Part shown: one piece after another, positions 33,423-42,200 of the stretch
How the letters are laid out: each line of letters begins with the position of its first letter
Position numbering within the stretch: the stretch's first letter is position 1
DNA from: Bacteroidales bacterium
GTDB lineage: Bacteria > Bacteroidota > Bacteroidia > Bacteroidales > Bacteroidaceae
NCBI GenBank assembly: GCA_029227175.1
Contig: JAQXZK010000183.1
Coordinates: 1 to 53,744, forward strand
DNA: 53,744 bases
Direction of reading: 5' to 3'
Program-made: the position numbers and the translations under genes
Notes under the pieces: model-generated
The model's input: only the letters and a program-made list of their open reading frames with translations
Databases searched by the model: none
What the model was told of the DNA's origin: nothing

Positions 33423-34759
33423 AAATCATCATAGTCGGTGCCGGAGAGGTAGGCACACATCTTGCCAAATTACTTTCCCGCGAGAAGCAGGACATTATTC
33501 TGATTGACGAAGATGAGAACCGTTTGACTTCTTTAAGTTCCAGTTATGACTTGATGACTGTAACGGCTTCTCCTACCTCTATCAAGGTGCTTAAGGAACA
33601 CGGAGTCGGGGATGCCGATTTGTTTATTGCAGTCACGCCTGATGAAAGTCAGAACATTACGGCTTGCATCATTGCCGGGAACTTGGGTGCAAAGAAGACG
33701 GTGGCCCGTGTTGACAACGGAGAGTATTTATTGCCCAAGAACAAGGAATTCTTTAAGAATCTGGGTATTGACTCGCTGATTTATCCGGAAATGCTTGCGG
33801 CCGAAGAAATAAATATCTCCTTGAAACACAGTTGGGTGAGACAGTGGTGGGAGTTCTGTGGCGGTGCGTTGATTCTCATAGGGGCCAAGATTCGCGAGAA
33901 TGCCGAAATTCTGGATATTCCGCTCTACCAACTTGGCGGGCCGGACATGCACTACCATATTGTTGCCATCCAGCGCAACAATGAGACGCTGATTCCCGGT
34001 GGTCAGGATGTCGTGAAACTCAATGATATTGTCTATTTTACAACAACGCGGAAACATGTGTCGTTGATTCGTAAACTGGCAGGTAAAGACTCGTTCCCCG
34101 ACGTGAAGAACATCATGATAATGGGGGCCAGCGACATCACGGCACGCACGATCAATAGTCTGCCGTCGCACATGAAGGTCAAGGTGTTTGAGAAGGATAT
34201 CAACCTTGGTATGCGTCTCTCAAGTGAGATAGATGAGGGCACGATGATTATCAATGGTGATGCGCGTGACCTTGACTTGCTTGTCAGTGAGGGATTGGAT
34301 AAGTCGCAAACCTTTTTGGCACTTACCGGCAATACGGAGACAAACATTCTGGCTTGTCTGGCAGCACGTCGTTTAGGTGTTAAGAAGGTTATTGCCGAGG
34401 TGGAAAATATTGACTATATAGGAATGGCCGAGAGCCTTGACATTGGTACGGTTATCAATAAGAAGCTCATTGCGGCAAGCCATATTTACCAGATGTTGCT
34501 GAATGCTGATGTGAGCAATGTGAAGTGCCTCACATTTGCGAATGCTGATGTAGCTGAGTTTACGGTTAAGGAAGGCTCCCGGATAACCAAAAGTCCGGTG
34601 AGGCATCTTGGATTGCCTCGGGGGACGACAATTGGTGGTCTGGTGCGCAATGGCGTGGGTGTTGTCGTGACCGGAGACACTCAGGTGCAGCCGGGCGATC
34701 ATGTGGTGGTCTTCTGCCTCAGTACCATGATAAAGAACATTGAGAAGTTCTTTAACTAA
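33419..34759 (+). CDS. trkA: Trk system potassium transport regulatory subunit TrkA
   Basis: A 446-residue cytoplasmic protein with two RCK repeats, each an NAD(H)-binding Rossmann domain followed by a TrkA_C domain. The first Rossmann motif is [10 protein letters not shown] at residues 7-16, and the second repeat starts at about 230 ([14 protein letters not shown]). The TrkA_C domains lie near 135-220 and 365-446. TrkA binds nucleotides and gates the membrane subunit TrkH, encoded 12 bp downstream. The start codon overlaps the dxs stop, so all three genes share a transcript. Confidence 0.95.
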   Translation: MKIIIVGAGEVGTHLAKLLSREKQDIILIDEDENRLTSLSSSYDLMTVTASPTSIKVLKEHGVGDADLFIAVTPDESQNITACIIAGNLGAKKTVARVDNGEYLLPKNKEFFKNLGIDSLIYPEMLAAEEINISLKHSWVRQWWEFCGGALILIGAKIRENAEILDIPLYQLGGPDMHYHIVAIQRNNETLIPGGQDVVKLNDIVYFTTTRKHVSLIRKLAGKDSFPDVKNIMIMGASDITARTINSLPSHMKVKVFEKDINLGMRLSSEIDEGTMIINGDARDLDLLVSEGLDKSQTFLALTGNTETNILACLAARRLGVKKVIAEVENIDYIGMAESLDIGTVINKKLIAASHIYQMLLNADVSNVKCLTFANADVAEFTVKEGSRITKSPVRHLGLPRGTTIGGLVRNGVGVVVTGDTQVQPGDHVVVFCLSTMIKNIEKFFN

Positions 34760-34771
34760 AAAACGACCTTT

Positions 34772-36223
34772 ATGTTGAACAAACGAATGACTTTGAAGAT
34801 ATTGGGTTATCTGCTCATGCTCGAATGTGCCATGTTTTTGAGTTGTGCGGCAGTCTCTTTCATCTATAAGGAGTCAGACCTTATTTCGTTCCTGCTCTCT
34901 GCTGCTATTACATTCGGAACAGGGTGTTTGCTGTTACTCTGCGGGCGAAATGCGGGAAGGCAGATAACTCGTCGCGACAGTCATCTCATTGTCACTCTCT
35001 CCTGGCTTGTCTTCTCGGTCTTAGGTATGTTGCCTTATCTGCTCAGTGGTTGTATACCAAGTGTAACCAATGCTTTTTTTGAGACAGTCTCTGGAGTTAC
35101 CAGTACAGGTTCTACCATCTTGGACAACATTGACGAGATGCCGCACGGAATCTTGTATTGGCGAAGCCTGACGCAGTGGATAGGAGGGTTGGGCATTATT
35201 ATGTTCACCATTGCTGTCTTGCCGATATTTGGAGTAAACGGAGCACAGATTTTTGCGGCAGAGGCTACTGGCCCTACTGTAGACCGGGTTCATCCGCGTA
35301 TTGGTGTTACGGCCAAGTGGATTTGGTCCGTATACCTGGGGTTGACCATATTGGCGGCGGTGCTCTATTTGTTGGGCGGTATGAGCGTCTTTGACAGTGT
35401 CTGCCATTCAATGACAACGACCAGCACCGGGGGATTCTCGACCCATCAGGCAAGTATGGAGTATTTTCATTCGAGATATTTGGAATATGCAGCCAGCGGC
35501 ATGATGTTTCTGAGCGGTATTAATATTACCTTGTTGTTCCTCATGCTTTCACGGAAATTTCAAAGGCCTCTGAAAGATGCAGAATTGCGCTTCTACGTTC
35601 TTCTCACGGTTGGTGCGACTGCGTTCATAACCTGCTGGCTTTACTTTGGAATGGGAAAAGGGTCAGAGGAGGCATTCCGTTCGGCGCTTTTTCAGGTTAC
35701 TTCCATCCTCACCAGTACCGGATATAGTTCCACGGACTACATGCAGTGGTCACACATTGCCTATGGTGTACTGTTCCTCCTGATGTTTGTCGGTGCCTGT
35801 GCCGGAAGTACAACCGGCGGTATGAAGTGTATCCGCATGCTCATTCTCAAGCAGGTGACGTTCAATGAAATCAAGCGTTTGATACATCCGAATGCAATTC
35901 TTCCGGTGCGACTAAACGGCAATGTGCTTAGTAATACATTGGTCAGGACGGCACTTTCCTTTATTCTCCTGTATCTTTTTATTGTGTTTGTAGGAACGAC
36001 GATTTTCTTCGGATTGGGCATGCAATATTCAGAGGCCATCAGTGTTGCCGTTTCGTGTATAGGTAACATTGGTCCGGCTTTAGACTCCTATGGTCCGGCT
36101 TTCTCCTGGAGTCAGATGCCTGTGGTCGGCAAGTGGTTGGCCTCTTTTCTCATGCTTTTAGGTCGCCTGGAGATTTTCACCATCATCATCATCTTTTCAT
36201 CAGCCTTCTGGAAGAAGTCGTAG
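34772..36223 (+). CDS. trkH: Trk/Ktr system potassium uptake membrane subunit TrkH
   Basis: A 483-residue inner-membrane protein with the fourfold M1-P-M2 architecture of the Trk/Ktr/HKT channels. Filter-like pore loops are visible: ETVSGVTSTGSTIL, MTTTSTGGFSTH, VTSILTSTGYSS and AVSCIGNIGPAL. Conserved LTQWIGGLGIIMF and AGSTTGGMKCIRM also fit the family. Together with TrkA it takes up K+. It is the last gene of the dxs-trkA-trkH unit, and no clear terminator follows. Confidence 0.95.
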   Translation: MLNKRMTLKILGYLLMLECAMFLSCAAVSFIYKESDLISFLLSAAITFGTGCLLLLCGRNAGRQITRRDSHLIVTLSWLVFSVLGMLPYLLSGCIPSVTNAFFETVSGVTSTGSTILDNIDEMPHGILYWRSLTQWIGGLGIIMFTIAVLPIFGVNGAQIFAAEATGPTVDRVHPRIGVTAKWIWSVYLGLTILAAVLYLLGGMSVFDSVCHSMTTTSTGGFSTHQASMEYFHSRYLEYAASGMMFLSGINITLLFLMLSRKFQRPLKDAELRFYVLLTVGATAFITCWLYFGMGKGSEEAFRSALFQVTSILTSTGYSSTDYMQWSHIAYGVLFLLMFVGACAGSTTGGMKCIRMLILKQVTFNEIKRLIHPNAILPVRLNGNVLSNTLVRTALSFILLYLFIVFVGTTIFFGLGMQYSEAISVAVSCIGNIGPALDSYGPAFSWSQMPVVGKWLASFLMLLGRLEIFTIIIIFSSAFWKKS

Positions 36224-36660
36224 TGAGTTGCCAAACAAAAATGGCCGATTTAAGTGTTAGCGCAATCTTGATTAGGGTTTAAGAACCCACAAAAAAGGGA
36301 AAGCCGTTTAGATAATTCTACGTTCCTGATACGAAGAAGGCGGAGAAAATGTTTTTACACAATTGAAGTGATACGATGGAAACGGCGGGAAAAAATAGCT
36401 TGCTACGTCCTCACTGTTTCTCCACTATCCTCGGGTCCTCAAAGGCTCTTCAATGAGTCCTCATCGCTCCTCATCGCGAGGGCAGGTGAAAATGCCGTCT
36501 TAATCACACCTGCAAAGATACTGCTCTTCCCGGTACTTATGAACAGGTTGTCCCGAGGGTAGAAGTGACAGATAAAAAAAAGAGAATTCCATCGAGTTGA
36601 CATTTGACGTTTTGACGTTTTACTTGCTTATGCTGTCACCATCCGTTGTGGTTACTTCGG
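36224..36660. other. Intergenic region with short tandem repeats, no supported gene
   Basis: The region lies between convergent trkH and the agmatine deiminase family gene. It contains five TCCTC(A/G) hexamers between 36408 and 36473, including a perfect 10-bp tandem duplication (TCCTCATCGC at 36458-36467 and 36468-36477). It also holds TGACGTTT tandem copies near 36605-36620, and a GGTTACTTCGGTTACTC motif at 36650-36666 that resembles repeats in the 28-kb intergenic region. The only frame of note (about 60 codons from 36368) has no recognisable feature. Confidence 0.5.
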
Positions 36661-37791
36661 TTACTCTTTTTGGAGAGTCACTTCAAGCGGATATTGCATG
36701 GTTACGCAGTGTAGGGAACCATGTTGGCGGATAAGTGCTCGACAGTCTATTCCGACTATTTCCCTCCTGGGGAAGGCTTTTTGCAGGGCTTTGCGTGCCG
36801 CTTCGTCGTTGTCCGGCTGCGCATAGGTGGGGTAGAGTACGGCTTTGTTTAGGATGAGGAAGTTGGCGTAGGTGGCGGGCAGTCGTTCTCCATCTACATA
36901 TATGGGCGATGGCCAGGGAAGTGGGATGAGGCGATAGGGCTTATCTTCCAGAGTCTTAAAACCTTGTAGTTGTTCTTCCATGAGGAGAAGTTCCTTGTAA
37001 TGTGCGTCCTGCGGGTCAGTGCATTGCACGTAAACGATGGTGTCGTCCGGACAGAGTCGGGCAAGTGTGTCGATGTGGCTGTCGGTATCGTCTCCTTCTA
37101 AGTAGCCATGGTCAAGCCACAATATGCGTTGAAGATTGAATGTCTTTGTCAGGAATTGCTCTATGTCGGCACGTGTCAGGAGGGGATTGTTGCGATTGGG
37201 AGAGAGCAGGCATTCGGTAGTAGTCAGCAGGGTCCCGTTTCCATCGCTCTCGATGGAGCCTCCTTCAAGTACAAATCCACGGCAGTCAACGTACTTTCCC
37301 CCGATGAGGCCGCTTTCGTAGAGTCGGGAGTTGATTTGATTGTCTTTATTGGCAGCAAATTTCAGTCCCCAGCCGTTGAACTGGAAGTCGAGCAGCTGTG
37401 GAGTGCGGCAGTCGAGCATGGTTACAAAACCATGGTCGCGAGCCCATGTGTCGTTTGTGTCACACGCAAAGAAGACGATGTCCTGGGCCGGGATATTGTT
37501 TGCTGACAGTAACGCTTTGACATGCTCCGGTTCGGGGGTGACAATGAGTAGCGTCTGTCGTTTGACGATTTCGCGTGCTATGTCCAGATAGCATGCCGTT
37601 ACCTCCTCCAACATGTAGGCCCAGTCTGTGTGGGCATGAGGCCACGTGAGTTGGATGAAGGCCTGTGGCTCCCATTCGGCAGGCAGATAGGGGTGGAGTA
37701 CTTCTTTGACATAGTCTATATTCTTGCCGAATTGTACTTGATAGTCTTTCGCTGAGTTGGCTCCTTGCAGCATTGCTTTGACGAATCCCAT
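36661..37791 (-). CDS. Agmatine deiminase / peptidyl-arginine deiminase (PAD_porph) family protein
   Basis: The protein has 376 residues with the fivefold guanidino-group-modifying fold. Catalytic-type residues are visible: WARDHG (acid), DDTDSHIDTLAR (His) and the C-terminal nucleophile in RQHGSLHC (Cys362). The core begins at LPAEWEPQAFIQLTWPHAHTDW (from about residue 37). Agmatine deiminases make N-carbamoylputrescine for polyamine synthesis. The 36 residues before the core are longer than expected and contain no later ATG, so either this N-terminal extension is real or a non-ATG start is used. No signal peptide is present, which argues for the cytoplasmic agmatine enzyme over the secreted Porphyromonas type. 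Confidence 0.87.
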   Translation of the reverse strand: MGFVKAMLQGANSAKDYQVQFGKNIDYVKEVLHPYLPAEWEPQAFIQLTWPHAHTDWAYMLEEVTACYLDIAREIVKRQTLLIVTPEPEHVKALLSANNIPAQDIVFFACDTNDTWARDHGFVTMLDCRTPQLLDFQFNGWGLKFAANKDNQINSRLYESGLIGGKYVDCRGFVLEGGSIESDGNGTLLTTTECLLSPNRNNPLLTRADIEQFLTKTFNLQRILWLDHGYLEGDDTDSHIDTLARLCPDDTIVYVQCTDPQDAHYKELLLMEEQLQGFKTLEDKPYRLIPLPWPSPIYVDGERLPATYANFLILNKAVLYPTYAQPDNDEAARKALQKAFPRREIVGIDCRALIRQHGSLHCVTMQYPLEVTLQKE

Positions 37792-37850
37792 GATGATGAA
37801 AAGAGTTTTGATGAGGTTGATTAGAGTGAGGATGTATGTGAGATGGGTGG

Positions 37851-38372
37851 CTAAAACGGATGATAGTGTCCAGCCTTCATTTCCACCCGTATGCCGAATT
37901 TCCCGTTAGCCGATTTCAGTTCGAAGGCCCCTTTAAACTGGTCCTTCTCCCAGGGAAGTCCGGACGTTTGGGGCAGACGTTTCCCATCTGGGCCGTATTG
38001 CCCATAGAGATTAAACTGCATGCCGTTGTTGAGATGATAGGTCTTCATGGACATGAATTCTGAGGAGGAAAGGGTTAACCCCCACGAGTTGTTGTTTAGT
38101 GAATAAAGTCCATAGGTGCTATAGGTCTTGATGTCCGGACTGAATATCTTTGAAAAGTTCTTTGTTATGGCATCTGTCTCCAACTTCTGCCGGCGAAGGG
38201 CTTGCATGGCAGGATTGAGGTTCATCGCTTTCATGTCAAGCAGGAATCCTCCGAAATCCTTGACGGATGAGCTTGAGAAGGTCGACTCGTCAATGATAAT
38301 CTCTTGTGAGCGAGCGGTCTGGGCTACCAGACACAGAATCAGGAAAAAGTATATAGCAAATTGTTTACGCAT
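37851..38372 (-). CDS. Exported protein of unknown function
   Basis: The protein has 173 residues with a clear signal peptide (about 1-22, FAIYFFLILCLVAQTARS before QE). The mature part is Ser rich at first, then has a short helical region (about 50-80) and a beta-rich C-terminal half containing YSLNNNSWGLTLSSSEFMSMKTYHL and GIRVEMKAGHYHPF at the end. I do not recognise the family. It lies 9 bp behind the polysaccharide-export lipoprotein gene and is probably in the same transcript, so an envelope role is likely but unproven. Confidence 0.7.
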   Translation of the reverse strand: MRKQFAIYFFLILCLVAQTARSQEIIIDESTFSSSSVKDFGGFLLDMKAMNLNPAMQALRRQKLETDAITKNFSKIFSPDIKTYSTYGLYSLNNNSWGLTLSSSEFMSMKTYHLNNGMQFNLYGQYGPDGKRLPQTSGLPWEKDQFKGAFELKSANGKFGIRVEMKAGHYHPF

Positions 38373-38381
38373 GTAACCATT

Positions 38382-39215
38382 TTATTTGAGGGTAACAACG
38401 AGCAGACTAGCCAGAGAGATGACGGAGCTGACGATGGGAATCCATACACTCATGTTGCTGCTTGTTCTGGCAGAGTTCGCTTTCGCCTTGTTGGGAAGAA
38501 CGTATATGATGTCGTTCTGTTGCAGATAGTATTGCGGGGATGACAGGATGCTTCGGCTGCTGAGATTGATTTCATAGGTTTTTTTGTCCCCATGGCTGTC
38601 TTCGCGTACAAGCATGATATTTGAGCGTTTGCCATGTATAGTGAGGTCGCCAGCTAAAGCCAGGGCCTCAAGAATGGTAATGCGCTCTTCCCTGATAGTA
38701 AATGAACCTGGATTATTTACCTCGCCTAAAACCGAGATGCTGAAGTTGAGCACTTGGACACTGACGATGGGGCGGTGCTTGAAATGTGGCATAAGCATGT
38801 CTTCAATCCTTTCACTCAGTTCTTCCTGTGTCAACCCCTCTGTCCGGACAGCTCCCAAAATAGGGAAGTCAATCGTTCCATCGTTCTTGACCGAATAGGT
38901 GAGGCGGACGGGTTGCACACCCAGTCCTTTCTCGCCGGCATCTGCAGGTGGAGTAGTGGTGAGGTTGAAAGGAATTGCCAGTTCGGGCGACTCGGGATAG
39001 CTGACCGTGATTCCGAGTCTGTCTCTGGGCTGTATGCGTAGTGTCTTAATCGCGCATTCTTTCCCAATGGTTTGTATGTCAGAGTCTTGCAGATAAGCAA
39101 TTTCCTTGTAGCTGACGCAGGAACATAGCCATGCTGTCAGGGCAAGCAGAATAATGCGGGAACCGTGAAGGGTGTTCCGGTGGCTATGGTTTATTGTTTG
39201 GAGTGTCTTTTTCAT
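38382..39215 (-). CDS. Polysaccharide export outer-membrane lipoprotein (Wza-like, Poly_export and SLBB)
   Basis: From the ATG at 39215 the protein has 277 residues. A lipoprotein signal ends WLCSC, followed by VSYKEIAYLQD. The polysaccharide-export domain spans about 55-150 (RIQPRDRLGITVSYPES, YSVKNDGTIDFPILGAVRTEGLTQEEL split over two strands). An SLBB domain follows (about 155-225: VSVQVLNFSISVLGEVNNPGSF, ITILEALALAGDLTIHGKRSNI). A C-terminal hydrophobic helix (SVWIPIVSSVISLASLLVV) matches the membrane-spanning helix of Wza-type pores. The Wzc-like kinase and glycosyltransferases expected nearby are absent. The start codon overlaps the 3-prime end of tamB by 32 bp; a longer upstream frame to 39341 lies inside tamB and is rejected. 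Confidence 0.88.
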   Translation of the reverse strand: MKKTLQTINHSHRNTLHGSRIILLALTAWLCSCVSYKEIAYLQDSDIQTIGKECAIKTLRIQPRDRLGITVSYPESPELAIPFNLTTTPPADAGEKGLGVQPVRLTYSVKNDGTIDFPILGAVRTEGLTQEELSERIEDMLMPHFKHRPIVSVQVLNFSISVLGEVNNPGSFTIREERITILEALALAGDLTIHGKRSNIMLVREDSHGDKKTYEINLSSRSILSSPQYYLQQNDIIYVLPNKAKANSARTSSNMSVWIPIVSSVISLASLLVVTLK

Positions 39216-42200
39216 GTTTCTTGAGTTGTTTGAGTTTCCATTTATTCCAGAACAAAAGTTCTTTCCATTCATTAAAGTCTTTTCTGAAGATGACACCAAT
39301 GCCTTGCGTGGTGAGGTTTGTCTTGGTATAATACTTGTCATTGGTCTTGTTATAGGCTTTCAGGCGTATGTCTCCCGACTTGTTGACAAGCCATTCTGCC
39401 TCAAAGTCTCCTACGAAGTTCGTGTTTGCCATCGGATTGTCTCGATAGCCAAAATTACCATTTACAATGAGACGGTTGTTCAGCAGGCGTCCGGACAGGA
39501 TTCCCTCAAACTCAACGTCTGTCCACCCTTTCTCTCCAGTACTGAAATTCGTGCCAAAATTCCAGTTATTGTTGTCTATAATTTGCGACAGGGCATTGCT
39601 GAGCTGTCCGGACAACGTGGAACTGAGAACACTCGACATCATGTCGGAGTTTTGTGACGTTGCCACATTTTCGGGCGTGTAGAACTTGCCGATACTCAAC
39701 AGATAGAGAATTTCGAGATTCATTTGCTCGTCAGTAGGAATATAATTGCGTACAAGAGCCTGTATCTCATCTCTCTCATTAGGCAGTTCCAGTCCGAGCT
39801 TAATCTCGGGAGCCGTCAGTTTGCCTATAATATCCATCGTACAGTTAACCTTGACATTCGTTTGGTTGACGTAGTCACTGGCGTTCGGCATAAGGTCGTT
39901 GAGTGACGCAGAATTGACCGTGTAGACGGTTTTGATATCCAGGGTGGCATCTCCCGGAATACCGTTGAAGGCAATATTACTGCCATCGCGGATATTAAAA
40001 TCCTTGCGGATAATTTCTTGCAAACTGAACTTGTATACCCCTTGCTCTATGCGGTATGTGCCAAACATACGGATATCTCCTTTGTTGTAGAAGTCTGTAC
40101 GGATGCTTCCTTCCCCTCTTCCACTGATGTAGTCGCCTGAAACTGGGTCCATAATGATTTTCATGGTGGCGTCTGGGGTTACGTCTATGAGCAGGTTGAG
40201 CCGAATGTCAGAAACACTTTCTTCCTCTTCCTTGACTTTCTGTTGTGCAATTTCAAAATCACTGAGCATTTCTTCGCTCTCAATAATACGCCTTGGCGTT
40301 TTGTCGACAAACCGCACGAATTGATTGTCGGCTGCAGCCATTACGTAATCTTTGATATAGGTAAAGGTGCTATTCCTGTTGGTCGTAATGGCTGCATTAA
40401 CGCGCATGCCATCGTTCAGGTTGCCAGAGATGGTGGCATTTCCTGTGCCGTACATGGTCCCATAGATAGGGAAGTCTGGGCTTTCGTCCAAGTTCATGAC
40501 CAGCATATTGTTCAGTTTGGCACTGAAGAGATAGGATATGTTGCGGAAGTGGTTGTAGTGGACATAACCGTCAACCGAGCCTTGATGTCCTTGCGAGTCG
40601 CTGAGCGTGTTTTGCTGAAAAGTCAGTCCTCCGGGCTCTACAAGGATGCTGTCTTGAAGAAAATAGGTGGTATTCAGTGGGTCTACTTTGATGGATGCTG
40701 TGCAGTCGGCCTTCCCTTGAAGGTTGAGTGCATTGAAGGCTCCGTAAAAGTGAATGTTGCCAGAAATGCGACCGCTGAAGTCGGATGAAATGTTTTTGAG
40801 ATAGTATTGTATGAACTTGAGATTTAGATTATCGGCTTCAACATGCAGGTCCAGTCCTGCCGGTTTAAGCGGGTAAATATATCCATCTACATGGGTGACA
40901 GCAAGGTCTTTCTCATGGATGTTGGCATCAAGATATATGCCCTTGACATCGTTGTGCCATTCGCCGCGAATGTTCATATCCCCAATAAGTTCTTTGTTCA
41001 GTCCGAAATTCTTGATGAAGAGGTCTGTTCTCATGACCGGCTCTTCACTCAATAGGGCGTAAGCCGTGGCCGGACCGGAGGCTTCGCCTTTGAAGTCTAC
41101 TCCCAGATCAGCGACTTCAAATACATATCCTATATTGATGTCTTTAAGATCAAGGCGAATACTGTCTTGGAGCGACTTGGAGATGATTCCGTTTGCATAA
41201 AGACGCCTGCCGCTGCTGCTGAACTCAAATTGCTCGATGGAGATTCGCTCTTTATCATAGACGATGCGTGAGTTTTGTATGTCCCAAATGGTATCATTTA
41301 TAATGACATTGGTCGGTTCAATGTCTATTGTTGCCTGAAGTCCTTTGTCTCCTGTGTTGGCAAAAATTGTTCTTGTCTTGAGATTTCCGCTGATGGTGGC
41401 TTCATGGTTGTTGCCCCAATACAGGCTGGTGAAGAGTTTGTCGTTTTCAGCCTTGGACTCCAGGACAACATTGAGTGCCGGGCCTTCTGCTTTGTAAGTC
41501 GTAATCTGAAAATGAGCATTCAGATAGTCATCGCTACTATTGATGAAGGCTACTCCTGACTCGTAGAAACGGTTATTGTATTGCAGGCGGGGAAAGAATC
41601 CTTCAATGTGTGTTTTGTGAAGTGGTTCGTTAATAAATCCTTTGATGCTTGTCTGGGCGTAGGTGGTCAGAGGTATTTCAAGTAGGGCGGAGAGTGGTCT
41701 GCTGTCAGACAGTATAAGGTTGAACTCAAAATTGTCTTGGTAATCGGTATCGTTTTTCTGGGGTGGCAAAAGTGAGGGAAGGTAGTAACTTGCCACATGG
41801 ACGATACTCTTGGGCAGTGTGGTGTAGTTGTAATGCCCCTGTATACTCCCGTTCAGAAAGTCGGACTTTATATTGAGACTTTTGTGGGCTTGACGGTTGA
41901 GCGAATTTGTATTTATGGTGATATTCCTGATGAAGGTTTTCTCCTCGGGCGAGGAAACACACAGGCTGTCTATGGAAATAATACCGTTAAGGTCGTTGAG
42001 GGTGCCTCCCTCGAAATCTGCACGCAGGTAGGTGGAAAACCCAGTGTCAACATATTTGGAAGACAGGTTAAGTTTGTTCGGTTTGAAATCTTTAAGTTGA
42101 GCAATGAAGTTGAATGAGGATTTCTCCTTGTTGATGTTGGCTTTGCCGTTGAACGCGAGTGTAAGGTTGGGGTCATCTAACCGTATGTTGCCTCTGTATC

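Noticed and set aside
39216..39341. Polysaccharide-export protein start at 39341
   Set aside because: The extra 42 residues lie inside tamB, are hydrophilic and precede a normal lipoprotein signal that starts at 39215.
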